From the NCBI GenBank assembly GCA_959018215.1, contig CAUEKL010000030.1:1-15843 (forward strand): a DNA stretch of 15,843 nucleotides, read 5' to 3'. How positions within the stretch are numbered: the stretch's first letter is position 1; each line of letters opens with the position of its first letter. This document shows positions 1-6,266 of the stretch, one piece after another. The notes beneath the pieces were generated by a model. The model worked only from the letters and a program-made list of their open reading frames with translations, was not told where the DNA came from and did no database searches. The DNA is from an uncultured Gemmiger sp. Lineage in GTDB: Bacteria; Bacillota; Clostridia; Oscillospirales; Ruminococcaceae. The position numbers and the translations under genes are program-made.

Positions 1-773
1 ACCAGGGTCAGCCGGTCATCCAGTCGGGGGAAGAGCTTCAGCAGGGCGTCGGGGGTGCGCAGCCCGGGGTAGAGGGTGCCGCAGAAGGCGCAAAGACGCG
101 GGTCCGGGTCCTCCCGCTGGGCGGGTACCAGACTGGGAAAGCCCAGTTCGGATACCTTGCCCGCGCAGGGTTCCAGCGGTCCGCCCGGGGAATAATCCGG
201 GGCGGCCTGGGCGGTGATGAAGGTGTGGTCCAGGGCCTGCAGCAGCGCCCGCTCCCGGTCGTAGCCCCCGGGGGCATGGTAGCTCTCGTTGGCGGCGTAG
301 GGGTCCATCTGCCACAAAAGCTTGCGGGCCCCGGGCAGAGTGGCTCCTTCCAACGCAAAGGCGGCCCGGTAGGGCGCCGCCACGGCGCAGACGGCGTCGT
401 AGGGATGCTTTTGGTGCAGCGCCTCCATGGTCTTGCGGGCGGCGGTCACCCGGCGGGGGGCGTGCAGGACAAACTGACGCACCGCCGCCCCCACCGCCGC
501 CGGGTGGGCGGCCAGCCGCAGCAGGCGCAGGGGCACCGGGGTGCCCCCGGCGGCGCCGTTTTCCAGGGCCCGGTTCATGGCGGCTTCGTCGGCAAAGGGC
601 AGGGAGTGGGTCACACAGCCCGGCACCGCGGGCGGGGCGTGGGTGCCGTCCCACAGTTCCAGGATCTCCACCTCCTGGCCCAAAGCGGACAAAGCCTCCG
701 CCAGCCGCCGCCCCAGACGGGGATTGGCGGCCGCGGGGGCTTCCACACTGTCAAGTACAAACAGGATGCGCAT
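1..773 (-). CDS. Glycosyltransferase, GT4-like, C-terminus beyond window edge
   Basis: The minus-strand frame opens with ATG at 773 and stays open for 257 codons to the first base of the window, so the C-terminal part is missing. The protein begins MRILFVLDSVEAP, a Rossmann-type first beta strand typical of the N-terminal domain of GT-B glycosyltransferases, and continues with a repeating alpha/beta pattern. Around residue 135 it has a KLLWQMDPY segment like that seen where GT4 enzymes recount the acceptor domain. The donor-binding EX7E motif, if present, lies outside the window. The start has a purine-rich ribosome site (AGGGGG) and sits 12 bp after the stop of the GT2 gene, so it is the fourth gene of the ppk2-glycosyltransferase run. 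The role is probably sugar transfer in surface polysaccharide assembly. The family call rests on fold-like pattern and context; the substrate is unknown. Confidence 0.6.
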   Translation of the reverse strand, partial: MRILFVLDSVEAPAAANPRLGRRLAEALSALGQEVEILELWDGTHAPPAVPGCVTHSLPFADEAAMNRALENGAAGGTPVPLRLLRLAAHPAAVGAAVRQFVLHAPRRVTAARKTMEALHQKHPYDAVCAVAAPYRAAFALEGATLPGARKLLWQMDPYAANESYHAPGGYDRERALLQALDHTFITAQAAPDYSPGGPLEPCAGKVSELGFPSLVPAQREDPDPRLCAFCGTLYPGLRTPDALLKLFPRLDDRLTL

Positions 774-785
774 GGCGGGCCCCCT

Positions 786-1781
786 TCAGCGTCGGTCTTT
801 CAGCAGGCGGCGGCAGACGGCCGCCCACAGCACGGTGCAGTGGACGGTGGCAAAGGCCGAGACCCGGATGGACAGGGGCAGCCGGGGATTGCGCCCCAGC
901 CGCTTGTCGTTCAGCCCTGCCCGGATGCCCACGCACAGCTCGCCCAGCTGGATGCGGTAGCGGTCGGCGTCCTCCCGGCGCAGGATCATGCTGGCCAGGT
1001 AGACCAGCTTTTCATAATAGAAGGCGTCCGCCGATTCCTGCATTTCGGGGGCGGCGTGCTGGCGGATGTAGATGGCCGCCCGGCGCTGCTCGTCGATGCT
1101 GGCGGGCACCAGCGGCCGGTGGCTGGCCGAAGCGGCGTGCTGCCGGTAATGGTAGCCCGCAAAATCCACAAAGGCACAGCCCTCGATCTTGTTGAACACC
1201 TGCCAGTTGGCCAGCAGGTCCTCGTTGAAGGCAAAGCCGTTGTCAAAGTCGGCAGGGTCCAGGATGGACGCCGCATACACCTTGTTGCACAGGCTGTAGT
1301 CCACCTTGTGGTCGTGGAGCAGGGCGTCCAGATGGTCGGGGGCCAGCATCCGCTGGGCTTCCTCCGGCACGGGGGTGTCCTGGGGGGCGGTGTCGGTAAA
1401 ACTGTCGTACCGGCAGCAGGCGGCGGGCAGGTTGCTGGACCGGGCCGCCCCGATGAGGGTGCGCAGGAATTCCGGGTGGTAGAGGTCGTCGGCGTCGCAG
1501 AAAGCCACCCAGCTGACCCCGTCGGCCCGGGCGGCCCGGACCCCGGCGGTGCGGGCCGCCGAAACCCCGCACTGGGCCTGATGCAGCACAAAAAAGCGGT
1601 CGTCCCGGGCGGCGGCTTCCTCGCACAGGGCGCCGGAACCGTCGGTGGAGCCGTCGTCCACCAGATAGCACCGGAAATCCGGCATGGTCTGGGCGGCGAT
1701 GGCGGCAATACAGGCGGGCAGGTAGGCAGCGGCGTTGTACACCGGCACCACCACGGCGGCCAGGGCCGCCCCGGCGCTCAT
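786..1781 (-). CDS. Family 2 glycosyltransferase
   Basis: This 331-residue protein is a GT-A fold inverting glycosyltransferase. The N-terminus shows the family 2 signature in order: VVVPVYNAAAYL (residues 10-21), the nucleotide-binding acidic pair in VDDGSTDGS (Asp42/Asp43), and the metal-binding FCDADDLY (Asp96, Asp98, Asp99). The remaining 200 residues form a helical C-terminal region without a clear transmembrane segment, so it probably acts at the cytoplasmic face of the membrane on a lipid-linked acceptor. The ATG overlaps the stop of the upstream GT4 gene by four bases (ATGA), which indicates translational coupling. The next glycosyltransferase follows 12 bp downstream. Family membership is clear; donor sugar and acceptor cannot be read from the sequence. 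Confidence 0.9.
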   Translation of the reverse strand: MSAGAALAAVVVPVYNAAAYLPACIAAIAAQTMPDFRCYLVDDGSTDGSGALCEEAAARDDRFFVLHQAQCGVSAARTAGVRAARADGVSWVAFCDADDLYHPEFLRTLIGAARSSNLPAACCRYDSFTDTAPQDTPVPEEAQRMLAPDHLDALLHDHKVDYSLCNKVYAASILDPADFDNGFAFNEDLLANWQVFNKIEGCAFVDFAGYHYRQHAASASHRPLVPASIDEQRRAAIYIRQHAAPEMQESADAFYYEKLVYLASMILRREDADRYRIQLGELCVGIRAGLNDKRLGRNPRLPLSIRVSAFATVHCTVLWAAVCRRLLKDRR

Positions 1782-2887
1782 CCCTGCACCTCCTGATACC
1801 GGCGCAGATAGAATTCCTGCAAAATGCGGGCACTGGTATGTATGTCGAACCCGGCGTCCATGGCCTGCTGCTGGGCATGGGGGTTGCGGGTCAGGTCGCT
1901 GTAATGGATGGCGTGGGCCCAGATGTCCGGGGCCTTCAGGGGCAAAAAGGTCACGTTGGAGGCAAAGGCCGCCCCCCGGTCCACCGTGTCGGACACAAAG
2001 CAGGGCAGGCCCGCGGCCTGGGCTTCCACCAGCACCACCGGCAGCCCTTCAAACAGGCTGGGCAGCAAAAAGGCGTCCATGGCGGCGTAGAAAGCCTGCA
2101 CATTGGTGCGCACCCCCGCAAAGATCACCTTGTCCGCCACCCCCAGGGCTTTGGCCAGCTCCTTGATCTCCCCTTCCAGGGCGCCGCCGCCCAGCAGCAG
2201 CAGCCGGGCGTTGGGCTGCTTGGGCAGCAGCGCCGCAAAGATGCGCAGCAGCCCGGCGTGGTTCTTCTGGGCGGAAAACCGGCCCACATGCCCCAGCAGC
2301 AGCTCGTCCTCCCGCACCCCCAGGTGCTCCCGCAGCTTTTGCCGGGCATCGGGGGCGGGGTGGGCAAACCGGTCGGTGTCCACCCCGTTGGGCAGCACGG
2401 TGAAAGGACTGGTGCCGAAGAGCATCTCCCCGGCCTTGCGGCTGCAGGCAAAGCGGTCGGTCAGGTCCTTGTTGAACCGGGCGCTCATGAGCTTGTCCAG
2501 CCGGCCCACCAGGTTGGGCTCGTAGGCGGTGTTGTGGCTGTGGCCCACCCGCACCGGCACCCCGCGGCGGCGGGCGGCGGCGTTGTAGAACATGCCGAAG
2601 CCGCTGTAATGGCCGTGGACGATGCGGTATTCCGGATGGGCGGCAAAAAAGGCGTCCAGCTGGTGCAGATACCGGGGCAGGTTGTTGTCCTGCCGGACGG
2701 TCAGCTTGGTGATCTGCCCGCCCAGGGCCTGGATCTCATAGTCGTACAGACAGGGCTTGTCGTAATGGTACAGAAAATCAAACTGCACCAGGTCGCGGTC
2801 GATGGCACGGTAGACGTTCATCACAAAGGTCTCCATGCCGCCGGCGTCCATGGCCGGCATCACCTGCAAAACACGGATCGGTGCCAT
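1778..2887 (-). CDS. Family 4 glycosyltransferase (EpsF-like)
   Basis: This 369-residue GT-B retaining glycosyltransferase starts MAPIRVLQVMPAMDAGGMET, the glycine-rich N-terminal loop of GT4 enzymes, and has the C-terminal GT1/GT4 domain: GHVGRFSAQKNH (acceptor/donor hinge, around residue 200), a LLLLGGG strand, and the EX7E donor-site motif in FEGLPVVLVEAQ (around residues 283-294). Length is normal for the family. It resembles exopolysaccharide glycosyltransferases of the EpsF type. A good AAGGAGG-like ribosome site precedes the ATG at 2887, and the gene lies 16 bp after the ppk2 stop, so the two are probably cotranscribed. It overlaps the following GT2 gene by four bases. It likely adds a hexose to a lipid-linked oligosaccharide; the sugar is not determinable here. 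Confidence 0.92.
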   Translation of the reverse strand: MAPIRVLQVMPAMDAGGMETFVMNVYRAIDRDLVQFDFLYHYDKPCLYDYEIQALGGQITKLTVRQDNNLPRYLHQLDAFFAAHPEYRIVHGHYSGFGMFYNAAARRRGVPVRVGHSHNTAYEPNLVGRLDKLMSARFNKDLTDRFACSRKAGEMLFGTSPFTVLPNGVDTDRFAHPAPDARQKLREHLGVREDELLLGHVGRFSAQKNHAGLLRIFAALLPKQPNARLLLLGGGALEGEIKELAKALGVADKVIFAGVRTNVQAFYAAMDAFLLPSLFEGLPVVLVEAQAAGLPCFVSDTVDRGAAFASNVTFLPLKAPDIWAHAIHYSDLTRNPHAQQQAMDAGFDIHTSARILQEFYLRRYQEVQG

Positions 2888-2903
2888 GCTTCGCCTCCTT
2901 CAT

Positions 2904-3776
2904 TCAGTCTTCTTCTTCCAGCTGGCGGCGGCATTCCCGCAGCCGGGCCCGGGCCTCGTCGGGCAGGATGGGGTATTCGTGGCAGCTCCGGCGCAAGGCG
3001 TCGGCCACCAGCTCACTGACCAGATACCGGGCAAACCATTTCTGGTCGGCGGGGAGTACATACCAGGGACAGTCCGCCGTGGCGGTGGCGGTGATGACCT
3101 CCCCGATGACCTGGGCGTACTCGTCGAACAGCGCCCGCTCCTTCAGGTCGGATTCGGAGAACTTCCAGTTCTTGGCCGGGGTCTCGATGCGTTCCAGGAA
3201 CCGCTCCTTCTGCTTTTCCTTGGATACATTGAGAAAGATCTTCAGCACCCGGTATCCGTTTTCATACAGATACCGCTCATAGTCCCGGATCTGGCGGTAC
3301 CGGCGGCGGAAAAATTCCCGCTGGCCCACCTCGGTGGTGCGGGGCGGCATGCGGTAGGTCTTCTGCAGGTCGTGGACCTGTACCACCAGCACGTCCTCGT
3401 AGTAGCTGCGGTTGAAGATGGCAATGCCGCCCCGGGGCGGCAGCGCCCGGTTGGCCCGCCACAGGAAATCGTGGGACAGCTCCTCCGCCGAAGGCTGCTT
3501 GAAGCTGTGCACCGTCACCCCCTGGGGGTTCAGCCCGCCCATCACATGCTTGACGGTGCTGTCCTTGCCGGCGGCGTCCAGGGCCTGCAGAATGATGACC
3601 AGGCCCTCCCGCCCGTCGGCGTAAAAGCCGTCCTGCAGCCGCCCCATCTCCTCCAGATTGGCGGCGGTGCGGCTCAGATACTTGGGCTTGTCCTCCCGGG
3701 CGTCTCCGGCGCCGGTGGGCAGGTCGGAAAGGGTACAGGGCGTCTGCCCGTCAAAACGAAAACGATCGGCCGTCAT
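2904..3776 (-). CDS. ppk2: Polyphosphate kinase 2, class III type (polyP:AMP/ADP phosphotransferase)
   Basis: This 290-residue cytosolic enzyme transfers phosphate from polyphosphate to nucleotides. The Walker A region is ILQALDAAGKDST (about residues 61-73, with Asp67 and Lys71), followed by HVMGGLNPQGV. The Walker B region reads IFNRSYYEDV (about 120-129) with Asn-Arg in place of Asp-Arg. That FNRSYYE form and the NPQG loop are typical of class III PPK2 proteins, which are known to phosphorylate both AMP and ADP. An Arg-rich lid (RRRYRQIRDYERYL) and the WKFSESDLKERALFDEY segment follow. Length is usual for the family. The start has a GGGAGG ribosome site, and a clear promoter lies upstream at 3810-3838. 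It is the first gene of the run leading into three glycosyltransferases, which fits an idea of nucleotide supply but does not prove it. Substrate class is by motif only. Confidence 0.92.
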   Translation of the reverse strand: MTADRFRFDGQTPCTLSDLPTGAGDAREDKPKYLSRTAANLEEMGRLQDGFYADGREGLVIILQALDAAGKDSTVKHVMGGLNPQGVTVHSFKQPSAEELSHDFLWRANRALPPRGGIAIFNRSYYEDVLVVQVHDLQKTYRMPPRTTEVGQREFFRRRYRQIRDYERYLYENGYRVLKIFLNVSKEKQKERFLERIETPAKNWKFSESDLKERALFDEYAQVIGEVITATATADCPWYVLPADQKWFARYLVSELVADALRRSCHEYPILPDEARARLRECRRQLEEED

Positions 3777-3809
3777 ACGTTTTCCTCCCGTTGGGAAATA
3801 GTTAAACCT

Positions 3810-3838
3810 AGTATACCCGCTTTGTCCCTGTTACGCAA
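3810..3838 (-). promoter_or_regulatory. Sigma-A-type promoter of ppk2
   Basis: On the minus strand TTGCGT (3838-3833) and TATACT (3815-3810) are separated by exactly 17 bp, a near-consensus housekeeping promoter. Transcription would start near 3803 and give a short leader with GGGAGG before the ppk2 ATG at 3776. It separates ppk2 and the glycosyltransferases from azlD, although read-through from azlCD is possible since no terminator is visible in the 74-bp gap. Confidence 0.75.
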
Positions 3839-3850
3839 GGCGGCGGGCAC

Positions 3851-4177
3851 TCAGAATACCGTCTGCACCAGGACCATATAAAAGGCAGTGCCGCCCACGA
3901 TGCTCAGCAGGGAATTGCGCTTCCAGAGATAGCTGGCCACCACCAGGGCCCCGGCCAGCAGCTGGGGCACAAAGCTCCCCGCCCCGGCAAAGGAAAGGTC
4001 CTTGAGCCCGTACACCACCAGCATCCCCACGGTGGCGCAGGGAAATACCCTGCCCAGGTACACCGCCAGCCTGGGGGTGCGCCGCCCGCCCAGCAAAAGG
4101 AAGGGGGCAAACCGCAGCCCGGCGGTGACCAGGGCCATGACGGCCACCGCCGCCGCCAGATACAAAGGGTCATTCAT
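3851..4177 (-). CDS. azlD: AzlD family branched-chain amino acid transport subunit
   Basis: A 108-residue hydrophobic protein of the AzlD family, the small partner of AzlC in export of branched-chain amino acids and analogues. It has four predicted membrane segments: residues 5-28, containing ALVTAGLRFAPFLLL with the family's conserved Thr-Arg-Pro pattern, then about 40-58, 68-85 and 90-107. Length is the family norm. Its ATG at 4177 overlaps the end of azlC by eight bases, so the subunits are translationally coupled. The GAGGTGACC stretch just inside azlC serves as ribosome site. No T-box or other amino acid-responsive leader is visible upstream of the pair. Confidence 0.9.
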   Translation of the reverse strand: MNDPLYLAAAVAVMALVTAGLRFAPFLLLGGRRTPRLAVYLGRVFPCATVGMLVVYGLKDLSFAGAGSFVPQLLAGALVVASYLWKRNSLLSIVGGTAFYMVLVQTVF

Positions 4178-4859
4178 CCGGGGTCACCTCCTTCCGGGCG
4201 TCCTGTTTGTGCCAGAGACTTCCCGCCAGCAGCAGGGCGGTGATGCCCGCCATGGCCGGGAGCAGGAACCGGTCGGGGCCGAAGACCGCCAGGCAGACCG
4301 CCGACACCCCCACCCCGCACAAGGCGGGGAAATGGCTGTCGCTGTGCAGCCACTGGTCGGTAAAAACGGTGAGGAAGAGGGCGGTCAGGGCAAAGTCCAC
4401 CCCCTGGGTGGAGAAGGGAACGACCTCCCCCAGCAGCGCCCCGGCCACGCTGCCCGCCACCCAGTACCCCTGGTCCAGCAGGGAGAGGAGCAGGCATTCC
4501 TGCACGCTGCGTCTGCCGTCGCACACCAGGGAATAGGTCTCGTCGGTGAGGGCAAAGATCAGGTAGGGCCTGGCCGCCCCGGCCTTGCGGTAGGGCTCCA
4601 GCATGGAGATGCCGTAAAACAGGTGCCGGGCGTTGACCATCAGGGTGGTCAGGGCCAGGGAGACCAGGCCGGTCCCCGCGCTGAGCAGCCCCACCGCCGC
4701 GTACTGCATCGACCCGGCGTAGACGAACACGCTCATGGCCAGGGCCCAGCCCGCGCCGTAGCCGGCGGCTTTCATCATCATGCCGAACCCGGCGCCCAGC
4801 ACCAGATAGCCCGCCATCACCGGCAGGCTGCTTTTCAAGGCGTTTCGGAAGGTTTGCAA
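4170..4859 (-). CDS. azlC: AzlC family branched-chain amino acid transport protein
   Basis: The 229-residue integral membrane protein matches AzlC: the N-terminal segment LPVMAGYLVLGAGFGMMMK, the FVYAGSMQYAAVGLL motif, MVNARHLFYGISM and FALTDETYSL are all family hallmarks. It forms the exporter with the overlapping AzlD. The start is uncertain. The frame has no ATG at its beginning; a TTG at 4859 gives (M)QTFRNALKSS, the expected N-terminus, but lies 12 bases from the AAGGAG at 4877-4872. An ATG at 4866 has ideal spacing (5 bases) but is one base out of frame. Dropping one C of a CCC run between them would join ATG to this frame as M-S-L-Q-T-F. The frame also stays open upstream to 4958, but that part is a compositional extension. 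Function confident, start not. Confidence 0.85.
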   Translation of the reverse strand: MQTFRNALKSSLPVMAGYLVLGAGFGMMMKAAGYGAGWALAMSVFVYAGSMQYAAVGLLSAGTGLVSLALTTLMVNARHLFYGISMLEPYRKAGAARPYLIFALTDETYSLVCDGRRSVQECLLLSLLDQGYWVAGSVAGALLGEVVPFSTQGVDFALTALFLTVFTDQWLHSDSHFPALCGVGVSAVCLAVFGPDRFLLPAMAGITALLLAGSLWHKQDARKEVTPDE

Positions 4860-4901
4860 GGGACATCCACGCTCCTTTTTATAAAAAATCCCCCCTCCCC
4901 G

Positions 4902-4943
4902 GGCGGGGGCTGTCCGCCCCGCCAAAAGGCGGCGGCGTTTTTT
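4902..4943. repeat. Overlapping GC-rich inverted repeats between azlC and the lipoprotein gene
   Basis: GGCGGGG (4902-4908) pairs with CCCCGCC (4917-4923) around an 8-base loop. Alternatively CCGCC (4919-4923) pairs with GGCGG (4928-4932) around AAAA, followed after five bases by six T (4938-4943). The second form is weakly terminator-like on the plus strand and would insulate the lipoprotein promoter at 4958; the two folds exclude each other. The rest of the 4860-5036 gap holds only the azlC ribosome site and the lipoprotein promoter. Confidence 0.35.
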
Positions 4944-4957
4944 GGCCAGCCTGCCCA

Positions 4958-4987
4958 TTGCGGGGCCGGGCCGGGGCAGGGTATACT
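4958..4987 (+). promoter_or_regulatory. Promoter of the lipoprotein gene
   Basis: TTGCGG (4958-4963) and TATACT (4982-4987) are spaced 18 bp, just downstream of the GC-rich inverted repeat. The local drop in GC after 4981 is the only AT-rich patch in this gap. The ribosome site AAGGAGG follows at 5021-5027, before ATG at 5037. Confidence 0.65.
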
Positions 4988-5036
4988 AAAATTACTTATA
5001 TTCGCAGTTTTATGCCCGAAAAGGAGGCGCACCCCC

Positions 5037-5840
5037 ATGAAGCGACTTTCCCTTCGTACTGCGGCCTTTCTGTCGGCGGTGTGCCTGGGGCTGGTCGGCT
5101 GTTCCCGGCACGACAGCGCCGCCGCAGCCGAGGCCCTGGCAGCGCTGTCCGCCACCGCCGCCCTGACCGACTACGCCGTGGTGGCCGATACCCGGATGAC
5201 GGTGCAGGGGGAGAGCACCCCCGACGGGCTGAGCATGACCCAGCGGATGTGGCGCACCGGGGACGACGCCATGCAGAAGATGACCACCTACGATGTGAAC
5301 GGGGAACCCCTGTTCGAGAACGGTTCCGCCCTCATCGACGGGGTGTATTACTGGTTTGACGGCGAATCCTGGGCAAAGGACGACACCGGCATCGCGGCGG
5401 CGGCCAACCTGTCCTGGATGCCCCTGGTCAGCTGGCCGGAGGAGGAGAAGGACGTGACCGTCACCGAATCCGACGGGGTGTATACGGTGCAGATCGGGGA
5501 AGGGGCCTTCCCCGCCATGATCCAGGAGCAGCTGGCCGCCATGGAGGCGGAGGAGCAGGCCCTCATCGACCGGGGGCTGGCCAGCGACGCCGAGGCGCGC
5601 CGTCAGGCGCGGGAACAGGCTGCCCGGGCGGAATATGAGGAGCTGCGCTACACCATCGAGGTGGAGGACGGCCTGGCGGTGTCCTGCACCACCTATTCCC
5701 GGGTACGGCAGCCCGCCGCGGTGGAGCTGGAGACCGACGGGGAAGGGGAGATGGCGGTGAGCGAGATCACCTACACCTGGCGGCTCACCGGCACCGACGC
5801 CGGAACCATTGCGGATATCATCGGGGAAGCCACGGCCTGA
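5037..5840 (+). CDS. Putative lipoprotein of unknown function
   Basis: A 267-residue secreted lipoprotein. The signal peptide has a KR-containing n-region, a hydrophobic core and the lipobox LVGC with Cys22 as the lipidation site. The mature part is an acidic, beta-rich stretch (for example YAVVADTRMTVQGE, MTTYDVNGEPLFENG, GVYYWFDGESWAKDD), a short charged helix at about residues 160-205 (EQLAAMEAEEQALIDRG and following), and a last beta region. This layout resembles the LolA/LppX-like and DUF6612-like lipoproteins common in Firmicutes, which bind or pass hydrophobic ligands, but I recognise no decisive motif. The ATG is chosen for its AAGGAGG ribosome site and because it begins a proper signal peptide; the frame is open further upstream without meaning. 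It is monocistronic, with its own promoter and a terminator at 5860-5890. Function not assigned. Confidence 0.8.
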   Translation: MKRLSLRTAAFLSAVCLGLVGCSRHDSAAAAEALAALSATAALTDYAVVADTRMTVQGESTPDGLSMTQRMWRTGDDAMQKMTTYDVNGEPLFENGSALIDGVYYWFDGESWAKDDTGIAAAANLSWMPLVSWPEEEKDVTVTESDGVYTVQIGEGAFPAMIQEQLAAMEAEEQALIDRGLASDAEARRQAREQAARAEYEELRYTIEVEDGLAVSCTTYSRVRQPAAVELETDGEGEMAVSEITYTWRLTGTDAGTIADIIGEATA

Positions 5841-5859
5841 GAGATCCCCCGCCCACACA

Positions 5860-5890
5860 AAAGGCCCCCGGCCGTGAGCCGGGAGCCTTT
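5860..5890. terminator. Bidirectional terminator-like hairpin between convergent genes
   Basis: Thirteen-base arms (5860-5872 and 5878-5890) pair with one mismatch around a CGTGA loop. The arms end in AAA/TTT, so a short U run is formed in either direction (CCTTT on plus, CCTTTTGTGT on minus). It sits between the convergent lipoprotein gene and the small membrane protein gene and probably ends both. Confidence 0.7.
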
Positions 5891-5893
5891 GGG

Positions 5894-6067
5894 TCAGTGT
5901 TCGTTGTGTTCGGTGGATTTGGGGTCGGCGGCGTCCTCACAGCGGTGGCGGCAGGCGGCGCAGTTGCCGCCGCAGCCTCCGTGCCAGCCGCCCTCCTGGT
6001 TGGAGATGAAAACGATGGCCACGGCCAGCACCGCGAACACCAGGATCAGGATCAGAAAACCCGGCAT
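5894..6067 (-). CDS. FeoB-associated Cys-rich membrane protein
   Basis: A 57-residue protein starting MPGFLILILVFAVLAV. Residues 3-22 are one membrane segment, followed by a glycine- and cysteine-rich tail (GGCGGNCAACRHRC, four Cys) and an acidic, His-ending C-terminus. This is the layout of the FeoB-associated Cys-rich membrane protein family, usually encoded beside feoAB and thought to assist ferrous iron uptake. No feo gene is in this window, so here it is an orphan. The start is fixed by a near-perfect AAGGAGGT ribosome site nine bases upstream; the frame stays open upstream to 6193 but without a suitable start. It is divergent from the PerR-like regulator, which suits a metal-related role and makes that regulator a candidate controller. 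The family call is by pattern. Confidence 0.8.
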   Translation of the reverse strand: MPGFLILILVFAVLAVAIVFISNQEGGWHGGCGGNCAACRHRCEDAADPKSTEHNEH

Positions 6068-6102
6068 GGGCAAAAGACCTCCTTGTGTTGCTGTTGAACC
6101 CC

Positions 6103-6111
6103 AGTATACCA
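6103..6111 (-). promoter_or_regulatory. Extended -10 promoter of the Cys-rich membrane protein gene
   Basis: On the minus strand TGGTATACT (6111-6103) forms an extended -10 element; no good -35 is seen (only a T run near 6131). The start point would be near 6096, leaving about 28 bases before the ATG, including AAGGAGGT. Confidence 0.55.
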
Positions 6112-6180
6112 CACCCGGGCAAGGAAAAAAAGCCCGCAGCGGAAAAACCGCTCCCGGCCGGTAAATTCTTGTGACACGTC

Positions 6181-6216
6181 TTGACGGTTGCACGTTGAGA
6201 AGTATATTATTATAGT
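6181..6216 (+). promoter_or_regulatory. Promoter region of the PerR/Fur-like gene
   Basis: Two overlapping readings are possible. TTGCAC (6188-6193) with TATAGT (6211-6216) has 17-bp spacing; TTGACG (6181-6186) with TATATT (6203-6208) has 16 bp. The region is sharply more AT-rich than its surroundings. The first places the start point near 6223, inside the palindrome at 6223-6241. Confidence 0.65.
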
Positions 6217-6222
6217 GTGTAT

Positions 6223-6241
6223 GCAGATACGACGTATCCGC
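6223..6241. promoter_or_regulatory. Palindromic candidate operator at the start of the PerR/Fur-like transcript
   Basis: The 19 bases have two-fold symmetry about A6232: GC-n-GATACG-A-CGTATC-n-GC. The arms pair perfectly apart from the single n positions. Its place at the likely transcription start and 26 bp before the ATG suggests autoregulation. It does not match the classical AT-rich Fur or PerR boxes, so the binding protein is inferred only. Confidence 0.45.
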
Positions 6242-6266
6242 AAGTTTACAGGTTGGTGAGAAAAAA

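Noticed and set aside
225..1796. Long plus-strand open frame opposite the GT2 and first glycosyltransferase genes
   Set aside because: Its translation is Gly/Gln/His/Val-rich low-complexity sequence with no family motif, typical of the antisense strand of GC-rich genes; the minus strand carries clear glycosyltransferase motifs.
4174..4866. 230-codon minus-strand frame starting at the ATG with the best ribosome site
   Set aside because: After the first codons it reads as Gly/Arg/Pro-rich nonsense, while the overlapping frame carries all AzlC motifs; the ATG matters only as evidence for a possible indel.
4002..5036. Upstream extension of the lipoprotein frame
   Set aside because: It runs antisense to azlCD, has no ribosome site, and would bury the signal peptide and lipobox that start at 5037.
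4860..5036. Possible T-box leader for azlCD
   Set aside because: No T-box sequence or antiterminator pattern is visible on the minus strand and the space is short.
6131..6156. AGCGG/CCGCT hairpin with a run of T on the minus strand, upstream of the Cys-rich peptide gene
   Set aside because: The stem is only five perfect base pairs, six bases separate it from the T run, and no transcript is expected to reach it since the peptide's promoter lies downstream.
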